A stretch of 64,000 bases of DNA from Lachnospiraceae bacterium (GCA_015056915.1 SVFK01000003.1:62001-126000); one strand, 5' to 3'; positions 1-9,254 are shown, counted from the first letter of the stretch. Made by a program: numbers and translations. The notes: generated by a model from the letters alone, not told the origin.

Positions 1-498
1 TTTGACAGTGATGAACAGGTGGTGCTGTTGATTGATGAGATTGATAAGGCTGATTTGGAATTCCCCAACGATTTGTTATGGGAATTGGATCAGATGGAAT
101 TCTACATTAACGAAACTAAGCGTACCGTTAAGGCAAAACACAGACCTATTGTTATCATTACCTCCAATGCAGAGAAGGAGCTGCCGGATGCATTCTTGCG
201 CCGTTGTATTTTCCATTACATTGATTTCCCTAACGAGGAATTGATGGAAGAGATTGTAAGGGTACATTTCCCTGATGTGGAGGAGAAGCTGTTAAAGGAT
301 GCTATGGAGGTATTTTATAATATCCGTGCTATTCGCGATATTCGTAAGAAACCCAGTACCTCGGAATTGATAGATTGGATTAATGCATTGCAGATTGGCG
401 GTATACCTACGGATAAGATTAAGAGTACACTGCCTTTTATCGGTGTTGTAGTCAAAAAGGATGAGGACCTTGAAACTGTCAGACAGTCTCCGCTGTAA
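1..498 (+). CDS. MoxR-type AAA+ ATPase, 3' part only
   Basis: The frame is open from the first base, so the 5' part of the gene lies outside the window; 165 residues are visible. They begin just before a Walker B motif (VVLLIDEIDKAD), followed by a sensor-1 stretch (IVIITSN) and an AFLRRC segment with the expected arginine-finger position, then the helical lid region. MoxR-family ATPases are typically encoded beside VWA-domain proteins and act as chaperone-like remodelling enzymes with them. The next gene is a VWA protein, 66 bases downstream on the same strand, which supports this reading. The Walker A motif is upstream and cannot be checked. The substrate of the pair is unknown. Confidence 0.85.
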   Translation, partial: FDSDEQVVLLIDEIDKADLEFPNDLLWELDQMEFYINETKRTVKAKHRPIVIITSNAEKELPDAFLRRCIFHYIDFPNEELMEEIVRVHFPDVEEKLLKDAMEVFYNIRAIRDIRKKPSTSELIDWINALQIGGIPTDKIKSTLPFIGVVVKKDEDLETVRQSPL

Positions 499-564
499 AA
501 TCCTGCGGTGAATGACAGTATATGATTGTTATGATGTGATAGCGGTAACAGAATGTGAGGCTTT

Positions 565-1767
565 ATGTTTATAAAATTTTTTAATCGGCTACGGGCGATG
601 GGGCTACGTGTCACACTTGGCGAATGGCTGACTCTGCAGGAGGCGCTTGACAAGGGTTTGTGCGGTAGTTCTCTTACGCAATTTTACTATGTGGCACGAA
701 TGATTTTGGTGAAAAGTGAAACAGACTTTGATAAATTTGATATGGCTTTTGAAGAGTGCTTTAAGGCGGCGCAGCATGAGACAGAAGTGGGAGCGGAAAT
801 GCTTCGCTGGCTGGATAAGTCGGACATGATGGAGCTTGCTCATGAGGAGGCAAGAAATCATCTGAATCAGATGGAGGACCTTCAAATTGACAAGGAAGAT
901 GTGGAAGAAAAGTTTAAGCAACGTCTGAAGGATCAGGATAGTGAGCATAATGGCGGAAGCTTTTGGATTGGCACTATGGGTAAGACCTCCTTCGGTAATA
1001 TGGGCGGCAATGTAGGTGGTGTCCGCGTAGGCGGACAGACCGGCTATCAATCTGCATTTTCTGTGGTAGGTGCCCGAAAATACAGGGATTTCAGAGATGA
1101 CAGAGTGTTGGATAACAGGCAGTTTCAGATGGCATTCCGAAAGCTACGTCAGTTTTCCAGCAGATTAGATATTCCGGAAACGGAGCTTGATATTAACGGT
1201 ACTGTGGATAAAACCTGTAACAATGGCGGCTGTCTCCAGATTGTGATGCAGAAGCCCAGAAAAAATGCAGTAAAGCTACTGCTTTTAATGGACTCCGGCG
1301 GAACAATGATTCCCTTTAGCTCCCTGCTTAATGATTTGTTTCAGGCAGTACACAAATCCAACCACTATAAGGATGTGAAAACCTATTATTTCCATAACTG
1401 TATTTACAGTAAGCTTTATAAAACACCGGAATGTGAAAACGGTGACTGGATAGATACGGATTGGATGTTCCGCAACGTGGACAGCGATTATAAGGTAATT
1501 ATTGTGGGGGATGCGGCTATGGCACCGGAGGAATTGTATTCCACCACAGGCAATTACAGAGGACCAAACGGAGGCTTGTCCGGTTATGAATGGCTACAGC
1601 TGATTAAGCGCAAATACAAGAAGGTGGTTTGGCTGAATCCCAAAATGGCACCGGGAAGAGCCCCCTGGCGTGAAGCAGAGACAGCTATCAAAGAAATGTT
1701 TCCCATGTACAAGCTGACCGTGGATGGTCTGAATCAGGCAATGGTGAAGCTGATGGTGAACAAATAA
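565..1767 (+). CDS. CoxE-like VWA domain protein
   Basis: A 400-residue protein starting at ATG behind a modest GTGAGG ribosome binding site. The N-terminal half is charged and helical. The C-terminal half contains a von Willebrand factor A-like fold, with LLLLMDSGGTM at about residues 235-245 as the metal-ion adhesion site. The DxGGT form, rather than DxSxS, is what I know from the CoxE-like VWA group. A Gly-rich segment (GKTSFGNMGGNVGGVRVGG) lies near residues 138-156. No signal peptide or membrane helix is seen, so it should be cytoplasmic. It probably works with the AAA+ ATPase just upstream, as in other MoxR/VWA pairs; the target is not known. Confidence 0.8.
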   Translation: MFIKFFNRLRAMGLRVTLGEWLTLQEALDKGLCGSSLTQFYYVARMILVKSETDFDKFDMAFEECFKAAQHETEVGAEMLRWLDKSDMMELAHEEARNHLNQMEDLQIDKEDVEEKFKQRLKDQDSEHNGGSFWIGTMGKTSFGNMGGNVGGVRVGGQTGYQSAFSVVGARKYRDFRDDRVLDNRQFQMAFRKLRQFSSRLDIPETELDINGTVDKTCNNGGCLQIVMQKPRKNAVKLLLLMDSGGTMIPFSSLLNDLFQAVHKSNHYKDVKTYYFHNCIYSKLYKTPECENGDWIDTDWMFRNVDSDYKVIIVGDAAMAPEELYSTTGNYRGPNGGLSGYEWLQLIKRKYKKVVWLNPKMAPGRAPWREAETAIKEMFPMYKLTVDGLNQAMVKLMVNK

Positions 1768-1792
1768 TAGCTGATATTCTGCGGAATAATTG

Positions 1793-1821
1793 TTGACAAA
1801 AACTATTTTCTTGGTTAGAAT
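1793..1821 (+). promoter_or_regulatory. sigma-A promoter of tyrS
   Basis: TTGACA at 1793-1798, a 17-base spacer and TAGAAT at 1816-1821. It lies just after the stop of the VWA gene and directly before the T-box leader. Confidence 0.85.
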
Positions 1822-1842
1822 TAGCTCATTAACAGATAAAAG

Positions 1843-2094
1843 CGAAGAAGAGAACAAGTAATAGCAGGTGAAACTGACAGAAAGTTGCCGGTTGATGAGA
1901 GGCGCAAGGGAAGCCTTCTATGAATACATCTCGGAGCTGCGTACCGAATGAAGTAGGCTACGACGGATTGGGCAGTCGTTATTCTGTCACGGCATTGTAA
2001 GATGCCTACGAAGGCAGTGTTTGCGAGAACACTGTGAAGAATGGTGGTAACACGAGCGTAAGCTTCGTCCTTTCAAATGGGACGGAGCTTTTTT
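1843..2094 (+). promoter_or_regulatory. Tyrosine T-box leader of tyrS
   Basis: This 376-base gap holds a T-box riboswitch. A stem I region with GGTTGATGAGAGG and GGGAAGCC precedes GAATACATCTCGG, where TAC at 1925-1927 is the likely tyrosine specifier codon. The antiterminator T-box core reads AATGGTGGTAACACGAG near 2040-2056. Its TGGT can pair with the ACCA end of uncharged tRNA-Tyr, and the variable base T fits an A discriminator. A terminator hairpin follows at once. By family knowledge, uncharged tRNA-Tyr stabilises the antiterminator and permits tyrS transcription. Confidence 0.92.
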
Positions 2095-2096
2095 AT
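2060..2096 (+). terminator. T-box regulated terminator
   Basis: AAGCTTCGTCC pairs with GGACGGAGCTT (2060-2070 with 2080-2090, one G-U pair) around a TTTCAAATG loop and is followed by a T run. It competes with the T-box antiterminator and ends about 50 bases before the tyrS start. Confidence 0.88.
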
Positions 2097-2143
2097 ATGA
2101 TGCAGAGGCATGATAAAAATAGGAAAGAAAAGAGGATAAGACA

Positions 2144-3367
2144 ATGACAATTTTTGATGAATTGAAGGCAAGAGGTCTTCTTGCACAGCTGACAGATGAA
2201 GAAGAAATCAAGGAACTGATTAACAATGGTAAGGCTACCTTCTATATCGGTTTTGACCCTACTGCAGACAGTCTTCATGTAGGACATTTTATGGCGCTTT
2301 GCTTAATGAAAAGATTACAGATGGCAGGTAACAAGCCTATCGCATTAATCGGTGGCGGTACAGCAATGATTGGTGACCCTTCGGGAAGAAGCGACATGCG
2401 TACCATGATGACCAAGGAAACCATTGCTCACAATGTGGAGTGCTTCAAACAGCAGATGAGCAAATTTATTGATTTTTCCGAGGATAAAGCACTTTTAGTA
2501 AATAATGCGGACTGGCTGCTTGATTTAAATTACGTGGAAGTATTGCGCGAGGTTGGTGCACATTTCTCTGTTAACAGAATGCTTACCGCTGAGTGCTACA
2601 AGCAGCGTATGGAGAAAGGCTTAAGCTTCCTTGAGTTTAATTACATGATTATGCAGAGCTACGATTTCTACCGTTTATTCCAGGAGTATGGCTGCAATAT
2701 GCAGTTTGGCGGAGATGACCAATGGAGTAACATGCTGGGCGGTACAGAGTTGATTCGTCGTAAGCTGGGCAAGGATGCTTATGCAATGACCATTACCCTG
2801 CTTTTGAATTCAGAAGGCAAGAAGATGGGTAAAACCCAGAAGGGAGCAGTATGGCTTGATCCTAACAAGACTTCTCCCTTTGATTTCTACCAGTACTGGA
2901 GAAATGTTGCAGATGCAGATGTTTTAAAGTGTATCCGCATGTTGACGTTTCTTCCTCTTGAACAGATTGATGAGATGGACGGCTGGGAAGGCAGTCAGTT
3001 AAATCAGGCAAAGGAAATCCTTGCATTTGAGCTTACCAAGCTGGTTCACGGCGAGGAGGAAGCAAGTAAGGCACAGGAGAGTGCAAGAGCATTGTTTACC
3101 GGTGGTAATGCGACAGAAATGCCTACCTTTGAGCTTGCTGCAGAAGATTTTCTGGATGGACAGATTGATATTCTGGGTGTACTGGCCAAGTCCGGTCTTA
3201 CGTCATCCCGTTCTGAGGCAAGACGTGCTGTGGAACAGGGTGGTGTAACCGTAGAAGGTGAGAAGGTTACAGATATCAAGACTGTATACACCCCGGAGCG
3301 CTTTGTCGGAGAAGGTCTTGTTGTGAAGAGAGGTAAGAAAAACTTTAAGCGTATTGTAATGAAGTAA
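2144..3367 (+). CDS. tyrS: Tyrosyl-tRNA synthetase
   Basis: Class I tyrosyl-tRNA synthetase of 407 residues, the usual length; it charges tRNA-Tyr in the cytoplasm. The HIGH-like motif is HVGH at residues 45-48 and the KMSKS-like loop is KKMGKT at residues 226-231. [10 protein letters not shown] near residue 190 is the conserved tyrosine-binding region of the Bacillus-type enzyme. The last 60 residues form an S4-like RNA-binding domain ([18 protein letters not shown]). Start: ATG after GGAAAGAAAAGAGGA. The upstream tyrosine T-box agrees with this identity. Confidence 0.97.
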   Translation: MTIFDELKARGLLAQLTDEEEIKELINNGKATFYIGFDPTADSLHVGHFMALCLMKRLQMAGNKPIALIGGGTAMIGDPSGRSDMRTMMTKETIAHNVECFKQQMSKFIDFSEDKALLVNNADWLLDLNYVEVLREVGAHFSVNRMLTAECYKQRMEKGLSFLEFNYMIMQSYDFYRLFQEYGCNMQFGGDDQWSNMLGGTELIRRKLGKDAYAMTITLLLNSEGKKMGKTQKGAVWLDPNKTSPFDFYQYWRNVADADVLKCIRMLTFLPLEQIDEMDGWEGSQLNQAKEILAFELTKLVHGEEEASKAQESARALFTGGNATEMPTFELAAEDFLDGQIDILGVLAKSGLTSSRSEARRAVEQGGVTVEGEKVTDIKTVYTPERFVGEGLVVKRGKKNFKRIVMK

Positions 3368-3400
3368 ATTTTTACTTTTTAGATACAAAGGAGGGGGCAT

Positions 3401-4837
3401 ATGTTTTGTAATCAATGTGGAAAAGAGATTGATGAGGGTGCAAGATTTTGCAATCATTGTGGTGCGAGTCTGGAGAAAATAGTTGTGGAACAGGCTCCGA
3501 AGAAAAAACGCAAGGTTTGGCCGGTTATAGGAAGTATTCTCATAGTGATTGTTCTATTGACCGGAGGGGTCAGCGCTTGGGTTTATAATCGTCCTATCAA
3601 TAAAATCAGTCGTGCTTTTACAGCAGGAAATGTAGATGCGGCAGTTGCCTTGTACAATGATGTGGAATCGGAAGGTGAAGTTAAACAGGTTGTTAATATG
3701 GCCTGTGAATATGCTGCTTTAATAAAGGAATCTTATCTGAATGAAGAGGATGATGTAGATTATCGCATTACCTGTAATACTCTGGACAAATTGGATGTGG
3801 GAATTACGCAGGGGAATAAGGAACTTGCAGAAATGCGAGAGCTTGTTGATTGTGTAGAGGCATCCTGCACTAATTACAGGGATGCTCAGGAACAGGAAAC
3901 GGAAGGCGATTTTATTAAGGCGCTGGAGCTTTATTCGGCTGTGTCTGAAGAGGATGAGCAGTACTATGCTAAAGCACGGCAGGCGATGGAAACTGTTAGT
4001 GATATAATCCGCACCAATGCTTTGGATAAGATAAAAGATTATGCCAAGAATAAAGCTTATGATGATGCCTTGCAGGAAATAGATTCAACATTAGAGATTC
4101 TTATTGATGATGAAGTCCTTTTGGCTGAAAAAGATGCGTTAGAGACAGAAATCATTAATGATTTTGTCAACAGTGCAGAAGCAGCTGTGAACGAAAAGCG
4201 ATACACAGATGCTTTCGATATTATTAATGCTGCATTACAGAAATATCCTGATAATGATGCGATTATGGCTGTCAGGTCGGACATTCCTGATGAGGCATAT
4301 TTGATTGGAACATGGGAGTGGACTTGTAATTTGGGCGATTACGTGGACTATTTTTATGAGGAATATGGTTATGAAGGAGAGGATATGGATTTGGAGATGA
4401 CTCTTATCATGACTTTTTCGGAAGATGGAACAGTTACGATGACATTTGACAGGGATGACGTCATTGATGCCTGTTTTGACCTTTTTTATGAATATACCTA
4501 TTTTGTACTTGAGGAAGAAGGTATCAGTAGAGAAGAGGCAGACCTGGTTATTGAGTATGTATACGGGATGACCACTGAGGAATATGTCTATATGATGTGC
4601 CAGATGGCATTTGATGAAATCGAAAAGGAAATAAGTTATTCAGGAAATTATAAGGTAGAGGGGAATAAGCTGTATACAGATGCTATGGAGTATTATGAAG
4701 TGTTTACAGTGTCCGGAGATACTCTGACACTGGATTTGCCGGGAGAGTATGCAGGTATGGAAATAATACCGGGATATTCTTATCCTATAGTATGGCATCG
4801 GGCAAACAGCCTAATGAAAGCAGAAGGCAGTATATAA
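3401..4837 (+). CDS. Zinc-ribbon single-pass membrane protein with TPR-like region
   Basis: A 478-residue protein with a clear GGAGGGGG ribosome binding site. Residues 1-22 form a zinc ribbon (CNQCGKEIDEGARFCNHCG, two CxxC pairs). A basic stretch (KKKRK) and one membrane helix at about 40-60 follow, so the ribbon is cytoplasmic and the rest is outside. Residues 65-305 are helical and acidic, with TPR-like repeats. From about 305 (LIGTWEW) a separate beta-rich C-terminal domain begins, carrying a typical EDGTVTMTF strand. Zinc-ribbon/TM proteins of this design are common in Clostridia but have no general function I can name. It stands alone between tyrS and spoIVA. Confidence 0.7.
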   Translation: MFCNQCGKEIDEGARFCNHCGASLEKIVVEQAPKKKRKVWPVIGSILIVIVLLTGGVSAWVYNRPINKISRAFTAGNVDAAVALYNDVESEGEVKQVVNMACEYAALIKESYLNEEDDVDYRITCNTLDKLDVGITQGNKELAEMRELVDCVEASCTNYRDAQEQETEGDFIKALELYSAVSEEDEQYYAKARQAMETVSDIIRTNALDKIKDYAKNKAYDDALQEIDSTLEILIDDEVLLAEKDALETEIINDFVNSAEAAVNEKRYTDAFDIINAALQKYPDNDAIMAVRSDIPDEAYLIGTWEWTCNLGDYVDYFYEEYGYEGEDMDLEMTLIMTFSEDGTVTMTFDRDDVIDACFDLFYEYTYFVLEEEGISREEADLVIEYVYGMTTEEYVYMMCQMAFDEIEKEISYSGNYKVEGNKLYTDAMEYYEVFTVSGDTLTLDLPGEYAGMEIIPGYSYPIVWHRANSLMKAEGSI

Positions 4838-4872
4838 AAATATATCATCAAGGATTCTTTTGAGTCGATATG

Positions 4873-4900
4873 TCATAAACCGCAGGGATACCTCATACAT
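4873..4900 (+). promoter_or_regulatory. Sigma-E-like promoter of spoIVA
   Basis: TCATAAA at 4873-4879, a 14-base spacer and CATACAT at 4894-4900. This resembles the Bacillus mother-cell sigma-E consensus (-35 with ATA, -10 CATACA.T). spoIVA is a sigma-E gene in Bacillus subtilis, which supports the call. Confidence 0.65.
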
Positions 4901-4960
4901 ATTACTAAGTATGGAAAGGGGTAAACCTGCGGTTCATTATATATAAATTGCGGTTTATGA
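4873..4960 (+). repeat. Inverted repeat with one left arm and two right arms before spoIVA
   Basis: TCATAAACCGCA at 4873-4884 is the exact reverse complement of TGCGGTTTATGA at 4949-4960. A shorter second partner, CCTGCGGTT at 4926-4934, is the exact reverse complement of AACCGCAGG at 4878-4886. The left arm covers the -35 region of the putative sigma-E promoter. The last right arm ends six bases before the spoIVA ATG. Confidence 0.75.
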
Positions 4961-4966
4961 GAAGAT

Positions 4967-6445
4967 ATGGATAATAAGAAAGAATATGATTTGTACAATG
5001 ATATACAAAAACGCACGAATGGTGAAATATACATAGGCGTGTTAGGGCCGGTAAGAACAGGGAAATCCACTTTTATCAAACGTTTCATGGATGAGATGGT
5101 ATTGCCGAACATGGAGGATGAGCATGCAAAAGCCCGTGCCAAGGATGAATTGCCTCAGAGTGCCGGTGGAAGAACCATTACCACAACAGAGCCGAAATTT
5201 ATTCCCAACGAGGCTGCGAAGGTTGCTTTGGGTGATGATGTTGAAGTGAATGTACGACTGATTGATTGTGTGGGATATATGGTAGATGGTGCAGTGGGTC
5301 ACCTGGAAGCGGATGAGGAACGAATGGTGAAGACCCCTTGGTTTGATTATGAGATCCCTTTTACGCAGGCGGCAGAAATCGGAACTGACAAGGTTATGAA
5401 CGACCATTCCACAATCGGTTTAGTAATCACCACGGACGGAAGTATCGGTGATATTCCCAGAGAAAATTATCTGGAAGCGGAAGAAAAGACTATTCTGGCA
5501 CTGAAAAAGCTGCGTAAGCCATTTCTGGTATTGGTAAACAGTCAGAAGCCTTATTCTGAAGAAGCAGGCCGTGTGGCAGAGGATATTCGACAGAAGTATG
5601 GAGTCTCTGCAATGACAGTAAATTGTGAACAATTAAAAAGAGATGATATTAATAAGATTCTAGAGAATATTTTATATGAATTTCCACTTACGGCCATTGA
5701 GTTTTATATGCCTAAATGGGTGGAGATGCTGCCAAATGACAATCGAATGAAGCAGGATATTATCGAGAAAGTCAGAGATATTATGTCAGGCTATGACAGA
5801 GTGAGAGATGTACTGGAATGCCCCATTCAGATTACCAGTGAATATGTAAAACGCTGCAAGGCAGATGCAATCCGTTTGTATGATGGTGTTATTTGCGTGA
5901 TGCTTGATGTAGATGAAGCGTATTATTACGAGATGCTTACGGAAATGGTGGGAGAAAGCATTGCTGACGAGTATCAGCTGATACATAAATTGAAGGAATT
6001 TGCTGCCATGAAAAAGGAATATGCACGCGTGTTGAATGCTGTTAATGCAGTGCGTATGAAGGGGTATGGTGTAGTTACACCCGACAAGGAAGAAATTGTT
6101 TTAGACAGACCGGAGCTTATCAGACATGGCAACAAATTTGGTGTAAAAATCAAGGCAGTCAGCCCTTCCATTCACATGATTCGTGCCAATATTGAGACGG
6201 AGATTGCACCTATTGTAGGAACACAGGAGCAGGCAGACGACCTGATTCGATATATTAATCAGGCAGATATGGAGCAGGGAATCTGGAATACCAATATTTT
6301 CGGAAAGACGGTGGAACAGCTTGTCAATGACGGAATTGTGACTAAGGTGGCAGCTATTGGTGATGAAAGCCAGATAAAGCTGCAGGATACCATGCAGAAA
6401 ATCGTAAACGACAGCAATGGCGGCATGGTATGCATAATTATCTGA
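4967..6445 (+). CDS. spoIVA: Stage IV sporulation protein A (spore coat ATPase)
   Basis: SpoIVA, 492 residues, the normal length. It is the ATPase that polymerises on the forespore surface and forms the base of the spore coat. The Walker A motif is GPVRTGKST at residues 27-35. IDCVGYMVDGAVGHLEADEERMVKTPW and the C-terminal region with a final GMVCIII are typical of the family. The ATG at 4967 gives the expected N-terminus, but the ribosome binding site is poor (GAGAAG two bases before ATG) and lies next to an inverted-repeat arm. A sigma-E-like promoter lies upstream. A strong terminator follows. Confidence 0.97.
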   Translation: MDNKKEYDLYNDIQKRTNGEIYIGVLGPVRTGKSTFIKRFMDEMVLPNMEDEHAKARAKDELPQSAGGRTITTTEPKFIPNEAAKVALGDDVEVNVRLIDCVGYMVDGAVGHLEADEERMVKTPWFDYEIPFTQAAEIGTDKVMNDHSTIGLVITTDGSIGDIPRENYLEAEEKTILALKKLRKPFLVLVNSQKPYSEEAGRVAEDIRQKYGVSAMTVNCEQLKRDDINKILENILYEFPLTAIEFYMPKWVEMLPNDNRMKQDIIEKVRDIMSGYDRVRDVLECPIQITSEYVKRCKADAIRLYDGVICVMLDVDEAYYYEMLTEMVGESIADEYQLIHKLKEFAAMKKEYARVLNAVNAVRMKGYGVVTPDKEEIVLDRPELIRHGNKFGVKIKAVSPSIHMIRANIETEIAPIVGTQEQADDLIRYINQADMEQGIWNTNIFGKTVEQLVNDGIVTKVAAIGDESQIKLQDTMQKIVNDSNGGMVCIII

Positions 6446-6472
6446 TGAAGGGTGAAAATAGAAATGAAAAAT

Positions 6473-6520
6473 GGGCGCGCAATTCGCTGATTGCGTGCTC
6501 TTTTCGTTGCTTTTTTTTGC
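6473..6520 (+). terminator. Terminator after spoIVA
   Basis: An 11-bp stem (6473-6483 with 6490-6500, including G-U pairs) with a six-base loop, followed by TTTTCG and a run of eight T. Confidence 0.85.
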
Positions 6521-6627
6521 ATTATTTTGTATAATTATTTTGTTGTTTCTGAATGAAACGGATAATGTCGAAAATTGTATGATAATAGTTGTCTGTGTCT
6601 TAGTGAGAGACATAGTGAAAAGAGGTT

Positions 6628-7464
6628 ATGATGAATCAGATCTATGAAAAGCTGTTAAAGTGCTATGAATGTGTAAGAAAGCAAACTGATTTTGTACCGA
6701 AGGTGGCAATTATATTGGGGTCCGGTCTTGGCGATTATGCGGAGCAGATTGATGTAAAGCTGATATTACCTTATTCGGAGATAGAGGGCTTCCCAGTGTC
6801 AACAGTCCCCGGGCATGCCGGTCAATTTATATTTGGATACATTGGTGATGTACCGGTGGTATGCATGAAGGGAAGAGTACATTTTTATGAAGGCTATGAT
6901 ATTTCGGATGTAGTGCTTCCCATTCGCTTAATGAAGCTTTTGGGAGCAGATATTCTTTTCCTTACCAATGCGGCAGGTGGAGTAAATACATCCTTTCATG
7001 CCGGCGATTTAATGCTGATAAAGGATCACATTGCAGTATTTGCACCCAATCCTTTGATAGGACCGAATATAGATGAATTGGGAACTCGTTTTCCCGATAT
7101 GAGTGCTGTGTATGACAAGAATTTACAACAGATAATTCGTGATACGGCAAAGGAAAATAATATTTATTTGCAGGAGGGAATTTATACCCAATTAACAGGT
7201 CCGTCCTTTGAATCCCCCGCGGAGATTCGTATGCTGCGCGTGTTGGGCAGTGATGCGGTAGGTATGAGTACTGTGGTGGAAGCGATTGCCGCTAATCACA
7301 TGGGCATGAAAATCTGCGGTATTTCCTGTATCTGTAATCTGGCGGCAGGAATGACTGATAATCCGTTAAGTCATGAGGAAGTGCAGGCGGCGGCAGATGC
7401 GGCTGCGCCCTGCTTTAAGAAGCTGGTAACAGAGTCTGTTAAGAAATTCGCTAAGTTGAAGTAA
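6628..7464 (+). CDS. punA: Purine-nucleoside phosphorylase (trimeric type)
   Basis: A 278-residue PNP of the trimeric inosine/guanosine family. It splits purine nucleosides with phosphate into base and ribose-1-phosphate. Visible signatures are the phosphate-binding ILGSGLGDYAEQI near residue 30, FLTNAAGGVN near 112, GPSFESPAEIRML near 190 and the base-specificity segment SCICNLAAGM near 235, where Asn fits 6-oxopurines. Start: ATG ATG at 6628/6631 after AAAAGAGG; either may be used. It begins a salvage cluster with cdd, an amidohydrolase and an NCS2 base permease, so bases and nucleosides are probably handled together. Confidence 0.93.
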   Translation: MMNQIYEKLLKCYECVRKQTDFVPKVAIILGSGLGDYAEQIDVKLILPYSEIEGFPVSTVPGHAGQFIFGYIGDVPVVCMKGRVHFYEGYDISDVVLPIRLMKLLGADILFLTNAAGGVNTSFHAGDLMLIKDHIAVFAPNPLIGPNIDELGTRFPDMSAVYDKNLQQIIRDTAKENNIYLQEGIYTQLTGPSFESPAEIRMLRVLGSDAVGMSTVVEAIAANHMGMKICGISCICNLAAGMTDNPLSHEEVQAAADAAAPCFKKLVTESVKKFAKLK

Positions 7465-7524
7465 TTGTGATAATAAGGCTGTAACAGGCTACCTATCACA
7501 CCATGTGAAAGGCAGGAAGGCAGG

Positions 7525-7953
7525 ATGAAAGCTTTGAATGAAAAGGAAATAAAAGCACTGGTAATGGCTTCTCTGGATGCACGGAGTCTGGCATATACAC
7601 CTTATTCTCATTATAAGGTAGGGGCGGCCCTGTTGACCAGGGAAGGCAGAATCCTTCAGGGCGGCAATATTGAGAATGCTTCCTACGGCGCTACAAACTG
7701 CGCTGAGCGTACTGTTTTTTTCAAGGCAATCAGTGAAGGTGAGCGAGATTTTGCAGCTATTGCCATTGCAGGTGGTATGGAAGGCGAGGAGCCTACGGAC
7801 TATGCTTATCCCTGTGGTATCTGCAGACAGGTTATCAAAGAATTCTGCAGGGATGATTTTCAGATTATTGTGGTAAAGAATGCCAAAGAGTATCAATTAT
7901 ACACCTTGGAAGATTTATTACCACATGGTTTTGGAGGGGAATCGATTCGATGA
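7525..7953 (+). CDS. cdd: Cytidine deaminase
   Basis: A 142-residue homotetrameric-type cytidine/deoxycytidine deaminase with the zinc and catalytic motifs intact: CAERTVFFKA (Cys ligand and catalytic Glu) near residue 56 and PCGICRQVIKEF (two Cys ligands) near residue 95. Length and N-terminal substrate loop (YSHYKVGAAL) fit the family. Start ATG with AGGCAGGAAGGCAGG upstream. Its stop overlaps the next start by four bases (ATGA), so the two genes are translationally coupled. Confidence 0.95.
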   Translation: MKALNEKEIKALVMASLDARSLAYTPYSHYKVGAALLTREGRILQGGNIENASYGATNCAERTVFFKAISEGERDFAAIAIAGGMEGEEPTDYAYPCGICRQVIKEFCRDDFQIIVVKNAKEYQLYTLEDLLPHGFGGESIR

Positions 7954-9254
7954 ATATTCGATTGTATAATGCCAGAATACTCACCATGGAGAAAAACAGA
8001 GATATTTTTTCTGGTGAAATATGGATAAAGAATGGCAGGATTGTGTATGTGGCCGAACAGGCAGAAATCAATTCTGAATGGAACAAACAGGAATTTCCCA
8101 GAATTGAATGGGATATTGAGTTGGACTGCAGGGACAATCTGCTGATGCCCGGTTTTAAAAATGCCCACACCCATTCTGCCATGACAGCTTTACGCTCCTA
8201 TGCGGATGATGTACCTCTGGAAAGATGGCTGAATGAAAAGGTATTTCCCATGGAAGCCAAGCTAAACGGAGAGGATATCTATGAATTGACAAAGCTGGCA
8301 ATTTTGGAGTATCTGACTTCGGGTATCACCTCTGTTTTTGATATGTATTTGACTCCTGATACTGTTGCAGAGGCGTGTCTTGATACCGGTATGCGCTGTG
8401 TATTGGTGAGTGGCGTGAATAATTTTGTGTCTTCGCCCGAACAGATGGAGCAGGAATACTTGCGGTGGAATAAGAAGCATTCGCTGATAAGTTATCAGCT
8501 GGGATTTCATGCAGAATATACCTGCTCAAAGGAGCTTTTATACATGCTTTCTCAGCTGGCTCATAAGTATCGTGCACCAATGTACACCCATCTGGCAGAG
8601 ACTGCCAAGGAAGTAGAAGAGTGTAAGGCAAGATATGGCATGACACCGGCAGTCTTTTTGGACTCATTGGGAATGTTTGAATTTGGTGGAGGCGGTTTTC
8701 ACTGTGTACATATGACAAACGAAGATATGGATGTATTTCGTAAACGTCGTATGCATGTGATTACCAATCCGGGCTCCAATACCAAGCTGGCAAGTGGTAT
8801 TGCACCGATTGCGGAATATGAGAGAAGAAAAATTCCTGTTGCCATTGGTACGGATGGTCCTGCAAGTAATAATTGTCTGGATATGTTTAGGGAGATGTTT
8901 CTGGTGTCAGGTCTCAGCAAACTCCGCGAGAATGATGCAGCAAGCCTTGATGCCATGAGGGTTCTTCGTATGGCCACCGTGCATGGTGCCAAGGCTATGC
9001 ATCTGAATAAGGCAGATGTGCTTGCCAATGGTAAATATGCGGATATTATTATGATTGATTTGCATCAGCCTAATATGCAGCCGATTCACAATATCCCTAA
9101 GAATCTGGTATACAGCGGAAGCAAGTCCAATGTGATAATGACTATGATCAATGGTAAAATCCTATATTATAAGGGAGAATTTAATGTGGGAGAAGACCCG
9201 GAGACAATTTATACAAAGTGTGATAAAATAGTAAAGCGTATGTTATCTGAGTGA
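7950..9254 (+). CDS. Amidohydrolase, MtaD/SAH deaminase-like
   Basis: A 434-residue metal-dependent hydrolase of the TRZ/ATZ branch. Metal ligands are visible: HTH (in NAHTHSAM) near residue 73, His in YTHLAET near 210, His in FHCVHMTNED near 250 and Asp in IGTDGPASNN near 300. PLERWLNEKVFPMEAKL is characteristic of the 5-methylthioadenosine/S-adenosylhomocysteine deaminase group. Overlap with cdd and the downstream purine permease point to deamination of a purine nucleoside or base, but the substrate cannot be decided from sequence; guanine or adenosine analogues are alternatives. Confidence 0.82.
   Translation: MNIRLYNARILTMEKNRDIFSGEIWIKNGRIVYVAEQAEINSEWNKQEFPRIEWDIELDCRDNLLMPGFKNAHTHSAMTALRSYADDVPLERWLNEKVFPMEAKLNGEDIYELTKLAILEYLTSGITSVFDMYLTPDTVAEACLDTGMRCVLVSGVNNFVSSPEQMEQEYLRWNKKHSLISYQLGFHAEYTCSKELLYMLSQLAHKYRAPMYTHLAETAKEVEECKARYGMTPAVFLDSLGMFEFGGGGFHCVHMTNEDMDVFRKRRMHVITNPGSNTKLASGIAPIAEYERRKIPVAIGTDGPASNNCLDMFREMFLVSGLSKLRENDAASLDAMRVLRMATVHGAKAMHLNKADVLANGKYADIIMIDLHQPNMQPIHNIPKNLVYSGSKSNVIMTMINGKILYYKGEFNVGEDPETIYTKCDKIVKRMLSE

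Noticed and set aside
7466..7500. TGTGATA/TATCACA inverted repeat between the phosphorylase gene and cdd as a terminator.
   Set aside because: The loop is 21 bases and no T run follows; it is too weak to call.
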